Shown: positions 1 to 8,023 of the stretch, one piece after another
How positions within the stretch are numbered: the stretch's first letter is position 1
How the letters are laid out: the number at the start of each line of letters is the position of its first letter
Source: CAIQQQ01 sp040399685
Lineage (GTDB): Bacteria; Pseudomonadota; Alphaproteobacteria; Acetobacterales; Acetobacteraceae
Length of the DNA stretch: 64,000 nucleotides
Assembly (NCBI GenBank): GCA_040399685.1
Contig: JBBART010000026.1
Location: 1 to 64,000 of the forward strand
Direction of reading: 5' to 3'
The notes under the pieces: generated by a model
Database searches by the model: none
What the model saw: only the letters and a program-made list of their open reading frames with translations
Told to the model about the DNA's origin: nothing
Position numbers and translations under genes: made by a program

Positions 1-565
1 ATTCCGCCCCGCGTCGGGAAGCTAAACGAGTCAGGTCTTGCGCAAGTCGGTATAATAAGATACGCGCCTCGTTTTTTTCGCCTCCTTCACACAAAAATGA
101 AGAGCCCCAGCCTGAACGTCCAATGACGGTCGCCGAGAAAAATTATCGTCTTGTTCCTTTACATTTTAATACGGGTTCGATCCGTTGACAAAATTTCGCA
201 AAAAAAACTGCCTCAACGAAAACAACAGTAAAAATTCAAACAATTATGAAAATATATCCTTTTAAAATTTCTATAATACGGTAAAAATGTTTTATAATTT
301 TGTTTTTTATGTTTATTTTTTATTTATTTGAACACAAAAAGTCATAGAAAATTTTCTTTAGGCTAAATTTAATAAAATACAGTCTAACCAGAACGTTTTA
401 GATTTTTTACGACGCATCAATTTTCCAATCATGAGAATTTGAATTAGTTCTCATTTGCACATCATTTAAAGTAAACCTTGATCTATCAGATACGCCATGC
501 GTAGGTGTCGTATAGAGAAAAACTTAGAAAACCCACGTCGGCAGAAACTGTCTAAGGAATTCTCC
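1..565. promoter_or_regulatory. AT-rich leader region upstream of the LuxR-type regulator
   Basis: I see no credible gene here. From about 180 to 480 the sequence is overwhelmingly A/T with repeated A- and T-tracts, in strong contrast to the GC-rich remainder of the window. TATAAT hexamers occur at 51-56, 272-277 and 293-298, and a TTGACA at 185-190, but no pair has proper -35/-10 spacing, so no promoter can be assigned. It is probably the control region of the regulator starting at 566. A-tract curvature or binding by a nucleoid-associated silencer is possible but not shown. Confidence 0.5.
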
Positions 566-1510
566 ATGACCGATAAGCTTGTGACCTTACTGACGAATTC
601 GAAGGCATTTGTGAACGTGATCGGCAGCAACCGATCCACAGATGCCAGGCCAGCGCCCGAAACGGCCTGCATTCTGCTCATTATTCCAGGCCGCCTCTTT
701 AGGGATTGCATTCAATCCGTACTCCAACGGCCCAACCGGATTGTCGTGAGCGATTGCGAGAACTGGCGTCAGGTTGATGAAAAGCTGCAGTCCCTCCCCC
801 AACCGGATCTGGTCATCGTCGGTGCAGACCCGGCCGGAATGGCAGAAACATTCACAGGTGTTCGTGAACTAAAATCACGCCTGCCGCAGGCGCGATGGAT
901 TGTGTTGACGCCAGGCACCAACCCCGAATTCGTTCGTCAGGCCGTTGATGTCGGCGTAGACGGGCTTTTGCTGGAAGATTCACCCGGCGAAATGCTGCAA
1001 CTGCTGACGGAACTGGTGCTGCTCGCCCCCTCCGGCACGTCCAACGGCCACACACGAGCCCCAACGGACCACCTTCTGAATGGCAATGGCCACAGCAGGC
1101 CTCCCCTGCCAGCAACGCCGCCAATGCGGGTCATGGATGGCCATCAGGACGACCGCCGCGCCTATCACCATGATGATGAACCTCGCAGAACCAACCATCA
1201 GGGCCTGTCGGTGCGCGAGAACGAGATCCTTCAATGCGTCGCCGAGGGCTGCACGAACAAAGTTATTGCCCGGCAGCTTCACATCACCGAAGCAACAGTG
1301 AAGGCCCATGTAAAGGCGCTGTTTCGGAAGATGAAAGTGACGAACCGCACGCAGGCAGCCATTGCCGCCCCACGCTTCCTGGCGATTCGCGACCTCACGC
1401 CCGCCATGCTGGAACGCCGCGACGTGGCCTCCATGATCACTGACCAAAGTGGGGTTCAGGGGGCCGCCATGACGAGAATGAACGGATTTCGACCACAGAC
1501 GGGCGACTGA
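566..1510 (+). CDS. LuxR-family transcriptional regulator with degenerate receiver domain
   Basis: 314 aa. Residues about 35-153 look like a response-regulator receiver. The strand that normally ends in the phospho-acceptor Asp reads PDLVIVGADP, placing Gly86 where the Asp is expected (an Asp follows at 88), so phosphorylation in the usual way is doubtful. A Gly/His/Asn/Arg-rich linker follows, then a LuxR/FixJ/NarL helix-turn-helix at about 214-268 (LSVRENEILQ, TEATVKAHV). The chosen ATG at 566 has an AAGGAAT ribosome site 5 bases upstream; an in-frame ATG at 497 lacks one. It follows a long AT-rich region and stands alone. A DNA-binding regulator is certain; its target and signal are not visible. 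Confidence 0.85.
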   Translation: MTDKLVTLLTNSKAFVNVIGSNRSTDARPAPETACILLIIPGRLFRDCIQSVLQRPNRIVVSDCENWRQVDEKLQSLPQPDLVIVGADPAGMAETFTGVRELKSRLPQARWIVLTPGTNPEFVRQAVDVGVDGLLLEDSPGEMLQLLTELVLLAPSGTSNGHTRAPTDHLLNGNGHSRPPLPATPPMRVMDGHQDDRRAYHHDDEPRRTNHQGLSVRENEILQCVAEGCTNKVIARQLHITEATVKAHVKALFRKMKVTNRTQAAIAAPRFLAIRDLTPAMLERRDVASMITDQSGVQGAAMTRMNGFRPQTGD

Positions 1511-1524
1511 GCAGCCCGTCGGTG

Positions 1525-1576
1525 ACACCATGAAAGAGCAGGCGTCCGCGATGGGTCGCCTGCTCTTTCATGGTGT
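1525..1576. terminator. Perfect 20-bp inverted repeat, probable transcript end
   Basis: Arms 1525-1544 and 1557-1576 are exact reverse complements of 20 bases separated by a 12-base loop, starting 14 bases after the regulator's stop codon. No T-run follows, so it is not a textbook intrinsic terminator. It could stabilise the 3' end of the regulator mRNA or end transcription with Rho. It lies just upstream of the DUF1348 gene. Confidence 0.6.
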
Positions 1577-1692
1577 GGGGTCAATGCCTCCCGCCGGCTC
1601 TCGAATTTCGGGAGGATAAATCCCAATTTCCGCGGCTATTGGCAGGGCATGGAAGCCAATATCGTCCTTTTTTGACCGGAAGGACGCCCCGC

Positions 1693-2160
1693 ATGCAAGC
1701 CAGACCACCACTTCCGCCTTACTCCGCCGAGACCGCGGCCCAAAAGGCCCGCCTTGCCGAGGATGCGTGGAACAGCCGCGACCCGGTGCGCGTTGCCGCC
1801 GCCTATACGCCAGACAGCCAGTGGCGCAACCGGGCCGCATTCCTGCAAGGACGCACGGCGATTGAGGCTTTCCTTGCCCGCAAATGGGCGCGCGAGCAGG
1901 AATATCGGCTGATCAAGCAGGTATGGGCGCACACCCACACCCGCATCGCGGTGCGCTTTGCCTATGAATGGCACGATGCCGATGGCGCCTGGCATCGCAG
2001 CTACGGCAACGAGAACTGGGAGTTCGACGACGCCGGCCTGATGCGGCGCCGCATCGCCAGCATCAACGACCTGGTGATCCGCGAAGACGAACGCCTGTTC
2101 CACTGGCCGCTGGGCCGCAGGCCGGATGATCACCCGTCGCTTGAAGATCTCGGGCTCTGA
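1693..2160 (+). CDS. DUF1348 family (NTF2/SnoaL-like fold) protein
   Basis: 155 aa. The pattern of an N-terminal helix (AAQKARLAEDAWNSRDPVRV), then WRNRAAFLQGR, then VRFAYEWHDADGAWHRSYGNENWEFD is typical of the small cone-shaped NTF2-like DUF1348 proteins. Members are cytosolic; no enzymatic role is established. The ATG at 1693 is preceded by GGAAGGA; an in-frame ATG further upstream at 1570 overlaps the inverted repeat and is unlikely. It lies 7 bp from the PNPOx-like gene, so the two are probably co-transcribed. Confidence 0.8.
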   Translation: MQARPPLPPYSAETAAQKARLAEDAWNSRDPVRVAAAYTPDSQWRNRAAFLQGRTAIEAFLARKWAREQEYRLIKQVWAHTHTRIAVRFAYEWHDADGAWHRSYGNENWEFDDAGLMRRRIASINDLVIREDERLFHWPLGRRPDDHPSLEDLGL

Positions 2161-2167
2161 GGGCGCC

Positions 2168-2785
2168 ATGGACACGCCCCATATCTGCGTCAGCGATGTC
2201 GCCTTCACCCCGGCGGTGAAGGCCATCCAGTCCCGCAAAGGCTCCCGCATTGGCTATGCGCGCATGGAGGCGCGCGGCGGCTGGAAGGCTGCCATCACGC
2301 CCGATCTGGCAGGCTTCATCGGCCAGCAGACCAGCGTGTTCCTGGCCACCGCCAATGCCGAGGGGCACCCCTATATCCAGCACCGTGGCGGCCCGGCCGG
2401 GTTCCTGCGGGTGCTGGACGAGCACACGATCGGGTTTGTCGACACCACCGGCAACCGGCAATACATCACGCAGGGGAATTTGAGCGAAAACCCGAGCGCC
2501 CATCTGTTCCTGATCGATTACGCGCACCAGCAACGGATCAAGATCTGGGGCCAGGCGCGGGTGGTGGAAGGCGACGCGGCGTTGGTGGCGCGGCTGATGC
2601 CCGAGACCACGCAGGCGCGGGCGGAGCAGGTGATCTTGTTCACAGTCACGGCGTGGGACGCCAATTGCCCGCAACACATCCCGCAGCGCTTCGAGGCGGC
2701 AGATCTGGCGAAGGTGCTGGCGGTGCGGGATGCGCGGATTGCGGCATTGGAGGCGGAGTTGGCGACGCTGCGCCCGGCTATTTAA
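2168..2785 (+). CDS. Pyridoxamine 5'-phosphate oxidase-like flavin-binding protein
   Basis: 205 aa. Residues about 40-150 (QQTSVFLATANAEGHPYIQHRGGP, then FVDTTGNRQYITQGNLSENP) fit the split-barrel PNPOx-like family, which binds FMN or F420 and reduces or oxidises small molecules or haem. The C-terminal 40 residues form a charged helix (LAKVLAVRDARIAALEAELATL) that may be a short coiled coil. It starts 7 bases after DUF1348 and converges on the SDR gene with an 8-bp overlap. The substrate cannot be deduced. An in-frame ATG at 2126 would overlap the previous gene and is less likely. Confidence 0.8.
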   Translation: MDTPHICVSDVAFTPAVKAIQSRKGSRIGYARMEARGGWKAAITPDLAGFIGQQTSVFLATANAEGHPYIQHRGGPAGFLRVLDEHTIGFVDTTGNRQYITQGNLSENPSAHLFLIDYAHQQRIKIWGQARVVEGDAALVARLMPETTQARAEQVILFTVTAWDANCPQHIPQRFEAADLAKVLAVRDARIAALEAELATLRPAI

Positions 2786-3542
2786 CCCCACGCGACAGTA
2801 ACGCGAAGAACAGCCGGCTTGGCAGGATGCGCAGCAGCTTCAGCGGATAGGCCAGCTGCCAGGGGAAGGTGATCTCAAAGCGCTTCGTGGCAAGGCCGCC
2901 CACAATCAGGGCGGCCGCGTCCTCAGGCTCCAGCAGGAACGGCATCTTGAAGGTGTTGCGGTCCGTCATCGGCGTGCGCACGAAGCCCGGGTTGATGACG
3001 TTCATCTTCACCCCTGCCCGATCGAGATCGAATTTCAGGCTTTCCGCCATCGCGATCAGTGCGGCCTTGGTGGCGCCATAGGCCACCGCGCGCGGCAGCC
3101 CGCGATAGCCGGCGACGGAGGCGACGATGCCGATCTGGCCGGATTTCCGGGCGATCATGCCCGGCATCACCGCATCCAGCACGGCGGCGGTGCCGAGCAG
3201 GTTGACCTGCACCATGACGGTGAACGCGGCGAGGTCGAAATCCTCCGCCCCCATTTCCTGCCAGGCGCCGGCGTTGAGGATGGCAAGGGCGATCGGCCGG
3301 CCCGAATCGGCCTCGATGCGCGCACGCAGGGTCTTCATGCCATCGGCATCGGTCACGTCCCCGGCGGCCACGATCATCTGGCCGGGATGTCTTGTGGCCA
3401 GGGAGATGAGCTTGTCCTCGGCGCGGGCGGTGATGGCAACGGTCCAGCCCTCCGCCACCAGCCGCTCGGCCACCGCAGCGCCGATGCCGGTAGAGGCGCC
3501 GGTGATCCAGGCGATGCCGTCCTTGGGGGTTGCGGCCGTCAT
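2778..3542 (-). CDS. Short-chain dehydrogenase/reductase (SDR)
   Basis: 254 aa classical SDR. The Rossmann glycine motif GASTGIG is near residue 18, NAG (AILNAGA) lies mid-protein, and the catalytic Tyr-Lys pair appears as AYGATKAAL. It should be an NAD(P)-dependent oxidoreductase of the cytosol; the substrate is unknown. The C-terminal helix FPWQLAYPLKLLRILPSRLFFALLSR is hydrophobic and basic and may bring it to the membrane. Its ATG overlaps the photolyase stop by 4 bp (ATGA at 3539-3542), so it is the third gene of the DUF6134-photolyase-SDR operon. Confidence 0.85.
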   Translation of the reverse strand: MTAATPKDGIAWITGASTGIGAAVAERLVAEGWTVAITARAEDKLISLATRHPGQMIVAAGDVTDADGMKTLRARIEADSGRPIALAILNAGAWQEMGAEDFDLAAFTVMVQVNLLGTAAVLDAVMPGMIARKSGQIGIVASVAGYRGLPRAVAYGATKAALIAMAESLKFDLDRAGVKMNVINPGFVRTPMTDRNTFKMPFLLEPEDAAALIVGGLATKRFEITFPWQLAYPLKLLRILPSRLFFALLSRGVK

Positions 3543-5074
3543 ACCGGCTCTCCTTGATCCATCGCGTCCAGGAATGCCGTAGCGCGGGTGCGCAGGGCGG
3601 TGATTTTGGCTTCGGGCATCTTCTTCATAGCCATCAACGGCATGGCCATGCGGTTGTTCCCGGCGAAACGGTCGGCATGGCGCGCGATGAAGTCCCAATA
3701 GAGCGCGTTGAACGGGCAGGCATTGTCGCCGGTGGCGTCCTTCACGTCATAGGCGCAGCCGCCGCAGTAATCGCTCATCTTGTTGATATACGCGCCGGAT
3801 GCCGCATAGGGCTTGGAGCCGACGATGCCGCCATCGGCAAACAGCGCCATGCCGCGGGTGTTGGGCATCTCCACCCATTCATAGGCATCGGCATAGACCG
3901 CCAGATACCATTCATCCACGGCGTCCGGGTCCAGTCCGGCCAGCAGGGCGAAATTGCCGGTGATCATCAGGCGCTGGATGTGATGGGCGTAGGCGTGGGT
4001 GATGGTGGCGCCCACCGCCTCCTTCATGCAGCGCATCCGGGTCTGCCCGGTCCAATAGAACCCCGGCAGGCGGCGATGCGCGCCGAGGGCGTTGAGGCGT
4101 TTGTATTCGGGCATGCGCAGCCAATAGATGCCGCGAATATACTCCCGCCAGCCCAGGATCTGGCGGATGAACCCCTCGACGGCGTTGAGGGGGGCAGCGC
4201 CCTGGCGATACGCCGCCTCGGCCCGGCGGCAGATGTCCAGCGGGTTGAGCAGGCCCAGGTTCAACGAGGTGGAGATGAGGCTGTGGAACAGATGCGGGTT
4301 ACCGGCCTTCATCGAATCCTGCCAGTCGCCAAAGGCGGGCAGACGGCGGGCGATGAAATCGTCCAGCATGGCGTTTGCGTCGTCTTGCGTCACCGGAAGG
4401 GCGAAATTGGCCACATCGCCCATATTGTCGGGGAAGCGCGCGGCCACCAGGGCCATCACCTCGCACGTGACGGCATCCGGGGTGAAGCGCGGCGTGGGCG
4501 GCGGCACCACGGAGGCGGGAAGCTTCTTGCGGTTGTCGTGGTCGAAATTCCACTGCGCGCCACAGGGTTCGCCATCGTCCAGCAGGATGTCGTGGCTCCG
4601 GCGCATGTCGCGGTAGAAGAATTCCATGCGCAGCGATTTCCGCCCGGCCGCCCAGTCGCGGAACGGACCGATGCCGCAGAGGAAGCGGTCGTCCGCACGG
4701 ATATCCACCGGGCAGCCGCACGCTACCGGCCAGTCCCGCATATCGGCCAGCAGCCGGTATTCGCCGGGTTCGGTGACGACCACCTCGGTGGCGTGATGCG
4801 CGGCGGCGGCCCGAATCACCTCGCCGCGCAGGCTGTTGGTGTTCTCGGGGTCATCAAGCCGGCGATATTCGACAGTGATGCCACGGGCGCGCAGGCGCTC
4901 GGCGAAATGGCGCATCGCGGACAGCACCAAGGTGATTTTATGGGCGTGATGCGGCACGTAGCTGCATTCGTCCATCACCTCCGCCATCAGCACCACGTCG
5001 CCGGGGGCGAGGTCGCGCAGGGACGATAGATCGGCGGAAAGCTGGTCACCGAGAACCAGGCGCAGGCGGCTCAC
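3539..5074 (-). CDS. FeS-type bacterial cryptochrome/photolyase (PhrB-like)
   Basis: 511 aa, the usual size of the FeS-BCP branch of photolyases. The N-terminal Rossmann domain (LRLVLGDQLS) is followed by the helical FAD domain. Four cysteines at about 349, 437, 440 and 453 (TRMRCMKEA, YCGGC, NACPFN) match the spacing of the [4Fe-4S] ligands known from Agrobacterium PhrB (350/438/441/454). Family members repair (6-4) photoproducts in DNA or act in light signalling. The start is a GTG at 5072-5074 that overlaps the stop of the DUF6134 gene by 4 bp; the reading frame stays open further upstream by chance, which should not be taken as a fusion. Confidence 0.92.
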   Translation of the reverse strand: MSRLRLVLGDQLSADLSSLRDLAPGDVVLMAEVMDECSYVPHHAHKITLVLSAMRHFAERLRARGITVEYRRLDDPENTNSLRGEVIRAAAAHHATEVVVTEPGEYRLLADMRDWPVACGCPVDIRADDRFLCGIGPFRDWAAGRKSLRMEFFYRDMRRSHDILLDDGEPCGAQWNFDHDNRKKLPASVVPPPTPRFTPDAVTCEVMALVAARFPDNMGDVANFALPVTQDDANAMLDDFIARRLPAFGDWQDSMKAGNPHLFHSLISTSLNLGLLNPLDICRRAEAAYRQGAAPLNAVEGFIRQILGWREYIRGIYWLRMPEYKRLNALGAHRRLPGFYWTGQTRMRCMKEAVGATITHAYAHHIQRLMITGNFALLAGLDPDAVDEWYLAVYADAYEWVEMPNTRGMALFADGGIVGSKPYAASGAYINKMSDYCGGCAYDVKDATGDNACPFNALYWDFIARHADRFAGNNRMAMPLMAMKKMPEAKITALRTRATAFLDAMDQGEPV

Positions 5075-5730
5075 AGCTTTTCGTAAATCACGGTGGAGCC
5101 GTCCTTGGTGAATTCCAGATGCGCCCAGCGGTCCGTGGCGTCGTACCACAAATCCAGCCGCAGATCGCCGGCCAGCCGGTGGCGCCGGGCCCGGACCAGC
5201 GTTCCCGCTGCCGTCCGCACGGCCTCCTCGGCCAGCGTGGTCGGGGTGACGTCGAACAGCCTGCCATCCTCGGAATTGATGACCTGGGGTTGCAGCATCG
5301 CCTTGTTCCAATAGGTGGTGGCGAAGGTCATCGGCGGCGCCACGTAGCGCTGGGTGCGGGTGCCCTCCACCACCAGGCCTTCGGGTTCCATGCTGGCGCG
5401 CATCCGCAAAGGCGTGCCGTCGCTGTCGGTGGTGCTGGCAAGACCCACGAACCGGCCGTCCTGCCAGGTTTCGGTGGCGCGATGATTGTAGCGATAGACC
5501 GGGATCGGGCCGAATTTCACCAGGATGTCGATCGCGATCGTGACCGTCAGCGCGTCGCCCGCCTCGACGAATGTCAGGGTGTGGGTGCCGATCGCAGTGC
5601 CGTTTCGGATCAGGCGAAACGAGACGCCGCCGCTCGGCGGCACCGGCAGTCTGGGTGTGGCGGCGCCGACAGGCACCGCGATCGCGCTGGAAGCCACGGC
5701 TGCAAGCCAAGCTCTGCGTAAAATCATCAT
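5071..5730 (-). CDS. DUF6134 family exported protein
   Basis: 219 aa. A Sec signal peptide is evident (basic MMILRRAW, hydrophobic run, cleavage near PVGAATP). The mature part is beta-rich: GVSFRLIRNGTAIGTHTLTF, then YRYNHRATETWQDGRFVGLASTTDSDG, then AHLEFTKDG. This fits DUF6134, a periplasmic or outer-membrane-associated family without an assigned function. It is the first gene of the operon with the FeS photolyase (GTGA overlap) and the SDR. Two ATG codons (5730 and 5727) are adjacent; a third at 5763 gives an unlikely N-terminus. Why an exported protein precedes a photolyase is unclear. Confidence 0.75.
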   Translation of the reverse strand: MMILRRAWLAAVASSAIAVPVGAATPRLPVPPSGGVSFRLIRNGTAIGTHTLTFVEAGDALTVTIAIDILVKFGPIPVYRYNHRATETWQDGRFVGLASTTDSDGTPLRMRASMEPEGLVVEGTRTQRYVAPPMTFATTYWNKAMLQPQVINSEDGRLFDVTPTTLAEEAVRTAAGTLVRARRHRLAGDLRLDLWYDATDRWAHLEFTKDGSTVIYEKL

Positions 5731-5846
5731 GTGGTCCGCATCAGAATTTGCAGTTTGATGCATTTGGCACCGCGACGCGGTGGCACAAGGGCGCCCTGGC
5801 GTGGCAGTGTCGTCGTGAGGGATCTCAGAAAGGCTCGATCACCGCT

Positions 5847-6413
5847 TTGCGCCAGTTGCTTTTGCTCCGTCACGCCAAATCGCTGTGGGACGACCCGAAG
5901 CTGTCGGACCATGCCCGCCCCCTCAATGTGCGCGGCCGCACCTCCGCGCGCGCGATGAGCGTGGAGATGCGGCGCCTGGGACTGATCCCGGACCTGGTTC
6001 TGGTGTCATCGGCCCGCCGTACATTGCAAACGCTGGAAGAACTGGGGTCATGGCAGAACCAGCCGCTGGTCGAGCCGATGGACGCGCTGTATCTCGCCAG
6101 CGCCCACGCGATGCTGGACGTGCTGCACGACGTGGCGGACAGCGTGCGGTGTGTGCTGCTGATCGGCCACAACCCGGGCATGCACGAACTGGCCATGACG
6201 CTGGTGGGCGCGCAGGCCTTCGCCAGCGTCGGCTTTGCGGCCCCTGCATCTGACGCCAACGACGCGGGCATGTTGTCCCGGCTGGCGGAAGGCTATCCCA
6301 CAGGCGCCCTGTGCGAATTCTCCGTCGCCGGCCCCTGGAGTTCACTGGGTGAAGGCAGTGGCCAATTGCAGCACTTCATCGCCCCACGCGACCTTCCAGA
6401 GCCACAAGCCTGA
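5847..6413 (+). CDS. SixA-like phosphohistidine phosphatase
   Basis: About 188 aa. The histidine phosphatase RHG signature is degenerate in the SixA way (LLLLRHAKS at the N-terminus) and the second catalytic His sits in LIGHNPGM. SixA proteins remove phosphate from histidine-phosphorylated proteins. There is no ATG near the start; the TTG at 5847 (reading LRQLLLLRHAK) is the best candidate and is weakly supported by AGAAAGG about 13 bases upstream, so the N-terminus is uncertain. The next gene, a CHAD protein, begins one base after its stop. It is divergent from the photolyase operon. Confidence 0.82.
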   Translation: MRQLLLLRHAKSLWDDPKLSDHARPLNVRGRTSARAMSVEMRRLGLIPDLVLVSSARRTLQTLEELGSWQNQPLVEPMDALYLASAHAMLDVLHDVADSVRCVLLIGHNPGMHELAMTLVGAQAFASVGFAAPASDANDAGMLSRLAEGYPTGALCEFSVAGPWSSLGEGSGQLQHFIAPRDLPEPQA

Positions 6414-6414
6414 T

Positions 6415-7929
6415 ATGCCCGATACCCCATCACACGATGCGCCGCCGTTCAGCCTGGAACTAAGCCTGGCGCCAGATGATGTGGCGCTGCTGCTGCGCCA
6501 GCCAGAACTGCGCGGATCATTGCCCCGCCGTCGCGCCATGAACAGCAAGGCCGCCAGGTTCAGCCTGATCTGGCATGACACGCCGCAGGGCGATCTTGCG
6601 GCGGCGGGTCTGTCGCTTGCGCAACGCCACACCGCGTCCGGCATGCGCTGGCGACTTGAGCAGATGGTGCCGGATACCGAGGCCGCCAGCCCGCCGGGCG
6701 CCCCCTGTGCCCTGCTGTCCGAGCACGAGCAGGCCGATCCCGCCTGGCCGGCGCCGCTGCTGCCCGTGGCGGCGTTCGATGGCCAGCACCACAGCCTGAC
6801 GCCGCCCGAAGCCGCGATCAGCGTCACGCTGCTGCAAGGCGCGTTGCGCGCCGTGGCCGCCCAGCGCGCCATCTGCCGGGTGCTGCTGAACGGCGAAGGG
6901 TCCGCGGCGTTGGCGATGCAATGGGCCGGCCGCATGCGCCTTGAAGCCCCGGCGACATCGCTCGCCGCCGAGGCGTTCGCGTTGTCCGGGCGCAATCCCG
7001 CGATGCGCAGGCTGGGCGCGCCGTCCCTGCGCCCCAACCAAACAGTCGATGACGGCTTTGCCTTCATTGTGGCGCATCTGGCCGGTGTCATCCTGCATTA
7101 TGCGCCGGCGGCCCGGCTTGGCCTTGTGCCGGAGCCGGTGCACCAGATGCGCGTGGCCCTGCGCCGCCTGCGCTCGGCCATCCTGCTGTTCCGCCGCGCC
7201 GTCTCCTGCCCCGACCTGGACGATGCGACGCTGCGCCTGAAGGAGATGGGCCGCTTCCTGGGCCCACCACGCGACTGGGACGTGTTCACCAGCGGCGCCG
7301 GCCGCGATGTCGGCCGCGCCTTCGACGGCGACAAGCCGGTGGCAGCGCTTCTTGACGCCGCCGAGCGGCGTCGGCTGAAGGGTTATGCCGACCTTGCGGC
7401 TTATCTGGAGAGTCCCGCCTGGCGCCAGCTTGGCATCGCGCTGGCGCATTTGGTCGAAGTTCGGCCCTGGCGCCATTTCATCCCCGAGGCCCCCGACCAG
7501 GCGGTCCGCCATGCCGAGTTGCAACGCGCTGCCTTGGCGGATTTCGCGTCCCGTGCGCTGCAACGCCGCCTGGACGCGGTGACCGAACCCGGCCCCGATC
7601 TGTCCGGCCTCAGCATCGAACAACTTCACGACATCCGCCTGCACAGCAAGCGCCTGCGCTATGCCACGGAGTTCTTCGCACCGATGTTTCCTGGCGGAAC
7701 CACGCGGCGATTCCTGCGCCGGATGATGGCGCTGCAGGAACATCTCGGCCATCTCAACGACGGTGCGGTGGCGGCGACGCTCATGGCGGAACTGCCGGGC
7801 CGCAGCACCGCGCATCATTATGCAGTGGGTGTTGTGCGGGGTTTCGTGGCCGCGAATGCGGCTGGAAGCCGGCGCAAGATTGAACGCACGTGGCAACGGT
7901 TCCTGAGGCAGAATTCTTTCTGGAACTAA
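6415..7929 (+). CDS. CHAD-domain protein with degenerate CYTH-like N-terminus
   Basis: 504 aa. The C-terminal half (about 215-500) is a CHAD domain rich in conserved His/Arg: VHQMRVALRRLRSAI, HDIRLHSKRLRYATEFF, LQEHLGHLNDGAVA. CHAD domains are helical bundles that bind polyphosphate. The N-terminal part starts FSLELSLAPDDVALLL and later has GMRWRLEQ, resembling a CYTH triphosphate-tunnel domain, but the ExExK signature is reduced to SLELS without the Lys, so catalysis is unlikely. It directly follows the SixA gene (1-bp gap) and is presumably translationally coupled. A polyphosphate-binding role is inferred from the family. Confidence 0.85.
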   Translation: MPDTPSHDAPPFSLELSLAPDDVALLLRQPELRGSLPRRRAMNSKAARFSLIWHDTPQGDLAAAGLSLAQRHTASGMRWRLEQMVPDTEAASPPGAPCALLSEHEQADPAWPAPLLPVAAFDGQHHSLTPPEAAISVTLLQGALRAVAAQRAICRVLLNGEGSAALAMQWAGRMRLEAPATSLAAEAFALSGRNPAMRRLGAPSLRPNQTVDDGFAFIVAHLAGVILHYAPAARLGLVPEPVHQMRVALRRLRSAILLFRRAVSCPDLDDATLRLKEMGRFLGPPRDWDVFTSGAGRDVGRAFDGDKPVAALLDAAERRRLKGYADLAAYLESPAWRQLGIALAHLVEVRPWRHFIPEAPDQAVRHAELQRAALADFASRALQRRLDAVTEPGPDLSGLSIEQLHDIRLHSKRLRYATEFFAPMFPGGTTRRFLRRMMALQEHLGHLNDGAVAATLMAELPGRSTAHHYAVGVVRGFVAANAAGSRRKIERTWQRFLRQNSFWN

Positions 7930-8023
7930 ACGTTCCCCAACGCACTTAATCACTGATTTCGCGTTGCGGAGTTGCTGCCGGCGCTGTAGGCCTAGCCTGT
8001 CAAGGCCGCAGAGGACTGCTTGT

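Noticed and set aside
3539..5710. A 723-residue fusion upstream-extended from the photolyase
   Set aside because: The extra N-terminal part is the DUF6134 gene read in another frame; the photolyase proper begins at the GTG at 5074 and then has the normal family length and cysteine positions.
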